5,835 bases of DNA from Dehalococcoidia bacterium. Lineage in GTDB: Bacteria > Chloroflexota > Dehalococcoidia > Dehalococcoidales > W693. Numbering within the stretch: position 1 is the first letter of the stretch; every line of letters begins with the position of its first letter. A program made the translations under genes and the position numbers. Location: the NCBI GenBank assembly GCA_030627335.1, contig DAOUSH010000032.1, positions 1 to 5,835 of the forward strand, written 5' to 3'. The notes under the pieces were generated by a model that made no database searches, was not told where the DNA came from, and saw only the letters and a list, made by a program, of their open reading frames with translations. Below are positions 1 through 4,737 of the stretch, piece by piece.

Positions 1-965
1 AACTTTTTAGAGTTGATAATGTTAATAAAGAAGTTGAGATATTTATTAAGGACATCCCCCTAATGTTGGAGGAAATGAGGTTTTCTCTACAAAGTAAAGA
101 GGTACCATATGTTGAGGTAGGTAGGCAATGCGAACAACCATATATATGCCCGTTTTATAGCTACTGTCATAGTGATGAACCAGAATTTCATATCAGCCAG
201 TTACCAAGGGTGAGCCAGAGATTTATCACTGATTTAGAGGAAGCAAACATACATGATATACGTGATATTCCAAGCGATTTTCCTGGTTTGAATGATATCC
301 AGCGCAGAGTTCGTGACTGTGTGGTGAACAATCGCACTTACCTTGATACGGATATTGCTATAGAGCTCAATCAATTGGAATACCCGATACACTTTCTTGA
401 CTTTGAGACCTTCAATCCGGCGTTACCACTCTATATCGGAACATCTCCATATAACATGATCCCTTTCCAATGGTCCAATCACATACTAAATAAAGACGGT
501 AGCATCAGGCACGAGGAGTTTTTACACGATGGTTACGATGACCCAAGACTTAAATTTGCCGAAACCCTGCTCCGAACCTTAGGCGATGAAGGGTCAATCG
601 TGGTTTACTCTTCTTTTGAGGCAACGCGTATAAATGGGCTAATGCAGGTTTTACCTCACTTATCGGATGAGTTGCATAAGCTGCTAGCTCGTATCGTAGA
701 CTTATTAAAGCTCGTACGAACATACTGCTACCACCCTGAGTTCCATGGGTCGTACTCAATAAAGTCAGTCCTGCCTGCTCTTGTGCCCGATCTTGGCTAT
801 AGCGATCTTGAGATCAACGATGGTGGGCTGGCATCTATAGCCTATGCAGAGATTGTCAACCCGGATACTACAAAAGAGCGGCGAGACCACCTCAGGAAGT
901 GTTTGCTGGATTACTGTGAACGGGATACCGAGGCTGAAGTCAGGCTATACCAAACCCTATTGTGA
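1..965 (+). CDS. DUF2779 domain protein, predicted nuclease (3' part only)
   Basis: The frame is open from the left edge (first full codon at base 3), so the true start lies outside. The ATG at 63 is probably internal, because the residues before it read as continuous protein. Numbering from that Met, C23, C29 and C35 (CEQPYICPFYSYC) resemble the Fe-S cysteine cluster of Cas4/AddB-like PD-(D/E)xK nucleases; the remaining cysteine and the nuclease core would be upstream. From about residue 105 a DUF2779-like, DnaQ-type exonuclease domain follows: FLDFET (D113, E115), YSSFEATRI (182-190), IVDLL (D213), GSYSIKSVLPALVPD (229-243) and YCERDTEAEV (D288). These fit DEDD acidic positions. The protein ends just past the last motif, as expected for a natural C-terminus. 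Family members are usually uncharacterised, and DNA processing or defence is inference. The gene is more AT-rich than the genes to its right. The family call is from memory of motifs. Confidence 0.8.
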   Translation, partial: LFRVDNVNKEVEIFIKDIPLMLEEMRFSLQSKEVPYVEVGRQCEQPYICPFYSYCHSDEPEFHISQLPRVSQRFITDLEEANIHDIRDIPSDFPGLNDIQRRVRDCVVNNRTYLDTDIAIELNQLEYPIHFLDFETFNPALPLYIGTSPYNMIPFQWSNHILNKDGSIRHEEFLHDGYDDPRLKFAETLLRTLGDEGSIVVYSSFEATRINGLMQVLPHLSDELHKLLARIVDLLKLVRTYCYHPEFHGSYSIKSVLPALVPDLGYSDLEINDGGLASIAYAEIVNPDTTKERRDHLRKCLLDYCERDTEAEVRLYQTLL

Positions 966-968
966 CGC

Positions 969-1166
969 TTACCCTGACACTTCTTCTTGCTTGCCCTTTC
1001 CCAATGGTAGCACGTTCTCTGCCTCTGCAATCCTGACGGGTAGTTTAACCATAATGGCAGCGAGCTTTTTTCTTGCGTTCTCAACCATGACCACAGGCAT
1101 ACCTTTGCCAGTCTCGCTCTTCTTCGTGGTGCCAAGCCAAAGGTCATCAGCGAAGCCCTCGGTCAT
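969..1166 (-). CDS. Unrecognised small protein or gene remnant (65 aa)
   Basis: I do not recognise this protein. It begins MTEGFADDLWLGTTKK, is rich in Lys, Glu and Val, and has no membrane segment, cysteine motif or signal peptide. Its codons are G-rich at the first position, as in real coding DNA. Its TAA stop lies three bases beyond the stop of the convergent DUF2779 gene, a tight tail-to-tail arrangement that argues for a real gene. The start is uncertain. An ATG at 1202 would add 12 residues (MRICAHSKGYRS), and neither start has a strong ribosome-binding site; AAAGG lies about 10 nt before the ATG at 1166. It could equally be the 3' remnant of a longer decayed gene, since the sequence reads like a C-terminal piece. 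Confidence 0.35.
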   Translation of the reverse strand: MTEGFADDLWLGTTKKSETGKGMPVVMVENARKKLAAIMVKLPVRIAEAENVLPLGKGKQEEVSG

Positions 1167-1178
1167 GCTTCGATAGCC

Positions 1179-1207
1179 TTTACTATGGGCACATATTCTC
1201 ATATAAT
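1179..1207 (+). promoter_or_regulatory. Candidate sigma70-type promoter upstream of tRNA-Thr
   Basis: TTTACT (1179-1184), a 17-bp spacer and a perfect TATAAT (1202-1207) face the tRNA gene. Transcription from here would give a leader of about 100 nt before the tRNA. A second possible -10, TATGAT at 1226-1231 preceded by TGA in the extended -10 position, lacks a -35 match. The first candidate overlaps the 5' side of the small minus-strand frame. The AT-rich surroundings make chance matches likely, so this is tentative. Confidence 0.4.
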
Positions 1208-1271
1208 AGGAGAGATGTAATCTGATATGATGTCTCTGCTGGGTGAGGTGCTTCCGTCAGGGGTGCCTCCA

Positions 1272-1290
1272 ACGTCAAACCGACGTCAAA
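1272..1290. repeat. Two direct ACGTCAAA repeats, 11-bp period
   Basis: ACGTCAAA occurs at 1272-1279 and again at 1283-1290, start to start 11 bp, about one helical turn, 23 bp before the tRNA. The arrangement is typical of tandem protein-binding half-sites, but I know no regulator for it. The rest of the non-coding stretch 1167-1312 holds only the candidate promoter and an imperfect GGTGC(C/T)TCC pair at 1247-1255 and 1262-1270. Confidence 0.45.
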
Positions 1291-1312
1291 GCGGGGAGGT
1301 TCACGATAGGAT

Positions 1313-1388
1313 GCCAGCGTAGCTCAGATGGTAGAGCAGCGCTTTCGTAAAGCGCAGGCCGCGGGTTCGAATCCCTCCGCTGGCTCCA
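1313..1388 (+). tRNA. tRNA-Thr (anticodon CGT)
   Basis: This is a complete 76-nt cloverleaf. The acceptor stem GCCAGCG/CGCTGGC (1313-1319 with 1378-1384) is perfect. The D arm is GCTC-AGATGGTA-GAGC. The anticodon stem GCGCT/AGCGC closes the loop TTCGTAA, giving anticodon CGT, which reads the threonine codon ACG. The variable loop has 5 nt and the T loop is TTCGAAT. The discriminator is T at 1385 and CCA is encoded at 1386-1388, so no CCA addition is needed. One oddity is a C-U mismatch at the second pair of the T stem (GCGGG against CCCTC). The tRNA lies 27 bp before the next reading frame with no obvious promoter between, so the two may share a transcript. Confidence 0.97.
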
Positions 1389-1415
1389 TGTTTGATTTTG
1401 AGGAATGGAGGGCAG

Positions 1416-2156
1416 ATGAGCCGTTTTATAGATAAACTTAAGCAGGCTTCCCAGTTTGAGCAGCAGCCGATGGGCTTCAGGAAGGAAAAATCAGTCTCCA
1501 GACCAAGGCTGCTGCTGGTGGCAGAGGTAAAAGACGGCGCTGCCGCCGGGGTGGTGGAAGGGGTGGATACCGTGCTGCTGGAAGGCACGGCAAAAAATAC
1601 TCCGGCAAAGACAGATATACCGGTAGGAATAAAGCTTTTCGGTGGCAAAGCCGGCAAGCTGAAGGGTATAGATTACGTCGTCTTTACGCCGGAAACACCA
1701 GTTATAATAGCCGGAGACGAGAAAATGGGTAAGGTGATGGCGGTGGAGGCTTCGCTGGAGATGGGTTTATTGAGGGCACTGGAAGACCTGCCGCTGGATG
1801 CCCTGTTTATTATCGGTGATGGGACACAGACACAGGTCGTTACCTGGCAATACCTGATGCTTTGCAAGCGTTTCTCCGCCATATCCGGCAAGCCGGTGCT
1901 GGCGGCTGTGTCGCCGGATGTAAGCCAGGGCGAGCTGCAACTGTTGTGGGAAGTGGGCGTGTACGGCGTAGTCGTTAAGGTGGCGCCCGGGCAGCCGTTG
2001 GAGAGGCTAATAGAACTGCGCCAGATGATAGACGGCTTGACCCTGCCGTCAAGACGAAAGCGGATAAAAGCAAGGGCTATAGTGCCCTCGCTTGGAGAAG
2101 TGACTGCATCGGTAACCGAAGAGGAAGAAGGGGAGGAAGAGGAAGAAGGGGAATAG
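1416..2156 (+). CDS. Conserved-looking hypothetical protein, TIM-barrel-like, acidic tail (246 aa)
   Basis: I cannot assign a function. The ATG at 1416 is preferred over an in-frame TTG at 1392, because GGAGGG (1407-1412) and an earlier GAGGA (1400-1404) precede it and TTG 1392 lies only four bases past the tRNA. Residues 1-28 are polar and basic. From residue 30 hydrophobic strands alternate with helices (RLLLVAEV, DTVLLEG, DIPVGIKLF, DYVVFTP, ALFIIGDG, PVLAAVSPD, GVYGVVVKV), ending in a helix ERLIELRQMIDGL. This pattern suggests a (beta/alpha) barrel, possibly of the kind that binds a phosphate-bearing ligand, though no catalytic motif is obvious. A basic stretch SRRKRIKAR (212-220) follows, then a tail made of two EEEEGE units (235-246). 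There is no signal peptide or membrane segment, so it is probably cytoplasmic. It may be co-transcribed with the upstream tRNA-Thr and converges on guaB3. Confidence 0.85.
   Translation: MSRFIDKLKQASQFEQQPMGFRKEKSVSRPRLLLVAEVKDGAAAGVVEGVDTVLLEGTAKNTPAKTDIPVGIKLFGGKAGKLKGIDYVVFTPETPVIIAGDEKMGKVMAVEASLEMGLLRALEDLPLDALFIIGDGTQTQVVTWQYLMLCKRFSAISGKPVLAAVSPDVSQGELQLLWEVGVYGVVVKVAPGQPLERLIELRQMIDGLTLPSRRKRIKARAIVPSLGEVTASVTEEEEGEEEEEGE
2118..2153 (+). repeat. 18-bp tandem duplication, all-purine, at gene 3' end
   Basis: Two 18-bp units, 2118-2135 and 2136-2153, differ only at the last base (G against A). Each encodes EEEEGE, and the TAG stop follows immediately. All 36 bases are purines on the plus strand. 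The period is a multiple of three, so gain or loss of a unit keeps the frame. Confidence 0.9.
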
Positions 2157-2157
2157 C

Positions 2158-2209
2158 CCTGTCGATTAATAGGGCAGGGTAGAAGTTTCCAGCCCTCTGC
2201 CGGGACAGG
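2158..2209. terminator. Nested inverted repeats between convergent genes, possible bidirectional terminator
   Basis: An outer pair CCTGTC (2158-2163) and GACAGG (2204-2209) encloses an inner hairpin, GGCAGGG (2173-2179) with CCC-T-CTGCC (2193-2201), which has one bulged T. It fills the gap between two convergent genes, where a shared terminator is expected. Neither strand shows a following T tract, so intrinsic termination would be weak and the assignment is tentative. Confidence 0.35.
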
Positions 2210-2219
2210 TTTGACCAGG

Positions 2220-3362
2220 TTATCTACGGCTAGAGAACTGCCAGGATTTCCCCTCGGTGATGATAGCCGGAGCGATTACCATCTCCGCCTGGTGCATTTC
2301 CTTGATATCGGCGGCTCCGCAGACCCCCATTGCGGTGCGAAGAGCCCCGATCAGGTTCTGGCTGCCGTCGGTAACCGAGGTGGGACCGAAGAGGATTTGT
2401 TCCAGCGTGCCGTTGGTGCCGACCTTTATTCTGGTGCCCCGTGGGAGAGCCGGGTGCGGGTGCGACATACCCCAGTGGTATCCCAGTCCGGGTGCTTCTT
2501 TAGCCTGAGCAAAGATAGAGCCGAGCATAACGGCATCGGCACCGGCGGCAAAAGCTTTACATAACTCGCCACCCTTACGGAAACCGCCGTCGGTGATTAT
2601 GGGGACATATCTGTCGGACTCTTTCAGGTATTCATCTCTGGCAGAAGCGCAGTCCATAGTGGCGGTTATCTGGGGAACGCCCACTCCCAGCACCTCGCGG
2701 GTGGTGCAGGCGGCGCCCGGCCCGACACCGACCAGGATGCCGGAGATACCCGTTCTCATTAGCTCCAGGCAGGCGTCGAAGCTGACGCAGTTACCGACAA
2801 CAACCGGCATTGGTACTGATTTACAAAGCTCGTCGAAGATGAGCCCGCGATAGCTTTTGGAGGTGTGGCGGGAAGTGGTGACCGTTGATTGTACAACCAG
2901 AATATCGGCTCCGGCTTCAGCGATTATCGGAGCAAAGCTTTTGGCATTGGACGGGATTACCGATATGGCGCATACCGCTCCGGCTTGCTTAATCGCCTGT
3001 ATACTCTGACCAATGAGATTTTCCTTTATCGGTTGAGAGTATATCTTCTGTAACAAGGAGGTGACTTCTTCGTCAGGCGCCCGGGCGATTTCAGCCAGTA
3101 TTTCCCTGGGATTATCGTACCTGGTCTGTAGCCCTTCCAGGTTGAGCACCGCCAGCCCGCCGAGCTGGCTCATAGCGATGGCAAAGTCGACATCGGTTAC
3201 CGCATCCATGGCAGCGGCTATAATGGGTATAGCAAATTCGAGGTCGCCTATGGTGAAATGGATATTCGTCTGGTCTGGGTTGATGGTCGTATTTCCGGGG
3301 ACGATGGCTACCTCGTCGAAGCCGTAGGCACGGCGCAGTTGCTTTGGTTGGGGCTTGGTCAT
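2220..3362 (-). CDS. guaB3: GuaB3 family IMP dehydrogenase-related protein
   Basis: This 380-residue protein has the single-domain layout of GuaB3 (IMP dehydrogenase-related) proteins: a TIM barrel without the CBS pair usual in GuaB. It opens with the family-like RRAYGFDEVAIVPG (10-23) and IPIIAAAMDAVTD (45-57). The active-site loop GVGPGAACTTR (212-222) holds the presumed catalytic Cys219. ITDGGFRKGGELCKAFAAGADAVMLGS (256-282) matches the IMP phosphate-binding strands. The segment from PRGTRIKVGTNGTLEQILFG (307-326) into TDGSQNLIGALRTAMG (331-346) is a GuaB3 hallmark. IMP dehydrogenases convert IMP to XMP with NAD+, the first committed step of GMP synthesis. Some GuaB3 members are reported to have this activity, but it cannot be assumed here. 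The start has an excellent ribosome-binding site and promoter. The gene stands alone, divergent from rsmI, with no guaA or canonical guaB in view. Confidence 0.92.
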   Translation of the reverse strand: MTKPQPKQLRRAYGFDEVAIVPGNTTINPDQTNIHFTIGDLEFAIPIIAAAMDAVTDVDFAIAMSQLGGLAVLNLEGLQTRYDNPREILAEIARAPDEEVTSLLQKIYSQPIKENLIGQSIQAIKQAGAVCAISVIPSNAKSFAPIIAEAGADILVVQSTVTTSRHTSKSYRGLIFDELCKSVPMPVVVGNCVSFDACLELMRTGISGILVGVGPGAACTTREVLGVGVPQITATMDCASARDEYLKESDRYVPIITDGGFRKGGELCKAFAAGADAVMLGSIFAQAKEAPGLGYHWGMSHPHPALPRGTRIKVGTNGTLEQILFGPTSVTDGSQNLIGALRTAMGVCGAADIKEMHQAEMVIAPAIITEGKSWQFSSRR

Positions 3363-3369
3363 TGATGAT

Positions 3370-3376
3370 CCTCCTT
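3370..3376 (-). promoter_or_regulatory. Shine-Dalgarno site of guaB3
   Basis: On the minus strand AAGGAGG lies 7 nt before the ATG at 3362, a near-perfect match to the 16S 3' end. It fixes the start of guaB3 and, with the promoter just upstream, implies a very short 5' leader. Confidence 0.85.
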
Positions 3377-3384
3377 AAAAAGAA

Positions 3385-3414
3385 ACTATAGCAAAGGAAA
3401 TAGTTTTAAGTCAA
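3385..3414 (-). promoter_or_regulatory. Sigma70-type promoter of guaB3
   Basis: Read on the minus strand, TTGACT (3409-3414), an 18-bp spacer and TATAGT (3385-3390) are preceded by TGC, giving an extended -10. Predicted initiation near 3378 leaves a leader of roughly 15 nt, just enough for the ribosome-binding site. There is no room for a riboswitch or attenuator, so control would be at initiation. Confidence 0.7.
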
Positions 3415-3459
3415 GGAGATTTGGCGATATTTGTGTGTATGTTTAATGTAAGATTGGCT

Positions 3460-3472
3460 GTAAATCGTTTAC
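3460..3472. promoter_or_regulatory. Small perfect dyad in the divergent promoter region
   Basis: GTAAA-TCG-TTTAC is a perfect inverted repeat with 5-bp arms and a 3-bp centre. It ends 4 bp before the candidate -35 of rsmI and lies 46 bp upstream of the guaB3 -35. The position suits an operator, but a 5-bp dyad in AT-rich DNA can arise by chance. Confidence 0.3.
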
Positions 3473-3476
3473 GGCA

Positions 3477-3506
3477 TAGACGGATGATCTGGGTATGGGT
3501 TATAAT
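3477..3506 (+). promoter_or_regulatory. Candidate promoter of the rsmI-metG run
   Basis: TAGACG (3477-3482), an 18-bp spacer and a perfect TATAAT (3501-3506) lie 26 bp before the rsmI start. Initiation near 3513 would give a leader of about 20 nt beginning just before the ribosome-binding site. The -35 matches four of six consensus bases. Confidence 0.55.
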
Positions 3507-3515
3507 GACCTGACT

Positions 3516-3523
3516 GGGGAGGA
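3516..3523 (+). promoter_or_regulatory. Shine-Dalgarno site deciding the rsmI start
   Basis: GGGGAGGA lies 9 nt before ATG 3533. An in-frame TTG at 3524 abuts this site with no spacer and so cannot use it, which favours the ATG. Confidence 0.75.
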
Positions 3524-3532
3524 TTGAGGGCT

Positions 3533-4348
3533 ATGCCCACCCTATATGTCGTGGCTACTCCCATTGGCAACCTGGAGGACATTTCCTTGCGTGCCCTGCG
3601 TACCCTGCGTGAGGTGAAGCTGATAGCGGCTGAAGATACGCGTAAGACCATGCGCTTGCTTGGTGCTTATGATATCAAGACTCACGTTACCAGCTACTAT
3701 GAGCAGAACAAACGGAGCAAGCTTGGTTATATTATGGGGCAGCTTGAGGAAGGTGATGTAGCTATCGTTTCTGAGGCTGGTGTTCCCTGTATTTCCGATC
3801 CGGGCTATGAATTGATTGTCGCCGCCAGCCAGCAGGGTATACCAGTAGTGCCCATTCCGGGGGCTTCGGCGGTTACTGCGGCGCTATCCGTCTCCGGATT
3901 GGCTACCGATAGGTTTACATATGTCGGTTTTCTGCCGCGCAAGTCTGGTGAGAGGCGGCGTCTTCTGGAGTCGGTGGCTTCCGAGCCGGGCACTATTGTC
4001 GCCCTGGAAGCGCCGCACCGGCTGAGGCAGGCGCTGGCAGATATAGTGTTCGTTCTAGGAGACAGGCGGGTAGCCGTTTGCCGTCAGCTTACCAAGATGC
4101 ACGAGGAGGTTTTCCGGGGAACGGTAACACAGGCTATGGAATACTTCACCGGGCCCAGGGGTGAGTTCACCCTGGTTATCGAGGGATGCAGGGATAAGGC
4201 TCAACCACAGCTGACCCCGGACGTTGAGCGACAGCTGGGAGAGATGTATCTCTCCGGGGCGACGGCTAAAGAAGCGGTCGCCAGTGTGGCTGAGCAAACC
4301 GGTCTATCAAAGAAAGAGATTTACCGTGCCTGGCTCAAGCTATCATAG
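3533..4348 (+). CDS. rsmI: 16S rRNA (cytidine(1402)-2'-O)-methyltransferase RsmI
   Basis: RsmI uses S-adenosylmethionine to methylate the 2'-OH of C1402 in the decoding centre of 16S rRNA, tuning start selection and fidelity. The 271-residue product has the usual family length. It begins PTLYVVATPIGNLEDIS (2-18), the family N-terminus, which supports ATG 3533. Further signatures of the tetrapyrrole-methylase fold are AAEDTR (32-37), SEAGVPCISDPG (80-91, usually SDAGTP..SDPG), PIPGASA (107-113), GFLPRK (132-137), ALEAPHRL (157-164) and RQLTKMHEEVFRGT (184-197). The C-terminal GATAKEAVASVAEQTGLSKKEIYRAWLKL (242-270) is the helix-turn-helix-like tail. The Glu in SEAG and the Ala in EAPHR are mild departures from consensus. 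It heads a rightward run: the zinc-protein gene starts 19 bp after its stop. Confidence 0.96.
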   Translation: MPTLYVVATPIGNLEDISLRALRTLREVKLIAAEDTRKTMRLLGAYDIKTHVTSYYEQNKRSKLGYIMGQLEEGDVAIVSEAGVPCISDPGYELIVAASQQGIPVVPIPGASAVTAALSVSGLATDRFTYVGFLPRKSGERRRLLESVASEPGTIVALEAPHRLRQALADIVFVLGDRRVAVCRQLTKMHEEVFRGTVTQAMEYFTGPRGEFTLVIEGCRDKAQPQLTPDVERQLGEMYLSGATAKEAVASVAEQTGLSKKEIYRAWLKLS

Positions 4349-4367
4349 AATGTGAAAGGAGTTTGCC

Positions 4368-4604
4368 ATGCGCCGAGGTTGTATGTCATTGGGAGAGGTT
4401 AAGTGCGACATTTGCAAGCGCAACATACCCTACCCCGAACGTTATCTGGTGGTTGATGAAGAGGGCGGGGTTGAGGTGGAAAAGGGAGAGGCAGTCCACT
4501 ACTGTATTGAGTGCGCCCTGCAGAAGAACTACGCACGATATAAAGAGGAAAAGGGTGAGCGGATACTTACCTTCTTCTCGGAACCGAATATCGCTAGCGA
4601 ATAA
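4368..4604 (+). CDS. Small four-cysteine zinc-ribbon-like protein (78 aa)
   Basis: This is an uncharacterised protein whose clearest feature is two cysteine pairs, C13-D-I-C16 and C46-I-E-C49, 29 residues apart, typical of a zinc ribbon or treble clef. Between them lies a beta-rich stretch (RYLVVDEEGGVEVEKGEAVHYC), and after them a charged helix (ALQKNYARYKEEKGERIL). GAAAGGAG (4354-4361) is 6 nt before ATG 4368. A second in-frame ATG at 4383 (MSLGEVKCDIC) has a weaker GAGG before it and would keep all four paired cysteines. The gene starts 19 bp after the rsmI stop and is almost certainly co-transcribed with it; metG follows after 133 bp. Context suggests a role near ribosome or tRNA metabolism, which is inference only. 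It shows no resemblance to AbrB. Confidence 0.85.
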   Translation: MRRGCMSLGEVKCDICKRNIPYPERYLVVDEEGGVEVEKGEAVHYCIECALQKNYARYKEEKGERILTFFSEPNIASE

Positions 4605-4617
4605 ATTACTGAAGAGC

Positions 4618-4692
4618 CCGGGGTATCTGCTCCGGTAGCGGAGCCTGCCAGGTGTTCTCTTTCGTGGTTGGTTTAATCCCCGGCCTGTTTTT
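4618..4692 (+). terminator. Stem-loops followed by a T run before metG
   Basis: A perfect GCTCCG-GTAG-CGGAGC hairpin (4629-4644) sits inside a longer inverted repeat, CCGGGG (4618-4623) with CCCCGG (4678-4683), which is followed four bases later by TTTTT (4688-4692). The layout could be a partial terminator or an attenuator between the zinc-protein gene and metG. The outer stem has a long loop, so strength is doubtful. I see no T-box motif in this leader. Confidence 0.35.
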
Positions 4693-4737
4693 AAGCGATT
4701 ATGATATTATTAGCTAGTTTGTTGGTGGCTCAGTAAT

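Noticed and set aside
844..1176. Plus-strand open frame of 110 codons overlapping the nuclease gene's end
   Set aside because: It overlaps the well-supported nuclease frame and the small minus-strand frame, has no ribosome-binding site and reads as low-complexity Ser/Thr-rich shadow sequence.
1245..1269. Hairpin GAGGTGC with GTGCCTC before the tRNA
   Set aside because: The stem needs two G-U pairs and there is no T tract; it is equally explained by an imperfect direct repeat.
1392..1415. TTG start extending the 246-residue protein by eight residues
   Set aside because: It lies four bases from the tRNA end with no ribosome-binding site; ATG 1416 has GGAGGG before it.
1301..1657. Minus-strand open frame of 118 codons containing GIRTRGLRFTKALLYHLSYAG
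   Set aside because: This peptide is the well-known false translation of the antisense of a tRNA gene; the rest is antisense to the 246-residue protein.
3524..3532. TTG start extending RsmI by three residues
   Set aside because: The Shine-Dalgarno site abuts it, and the family N-terminus begins at the ATG.
4363..4638. Overlapping 91-codon frame in the zinc-protein region
   Set aside because: The alternative frame carries the paired CxxC motifs and has a ribosome-binding site at correct spacing; this one is a shadow.
4605..4737. T-box or other riboswitch upstream of metG
   Set aside because: The region is short and lacks the T-box core sequence; only simple hairpins are visible.
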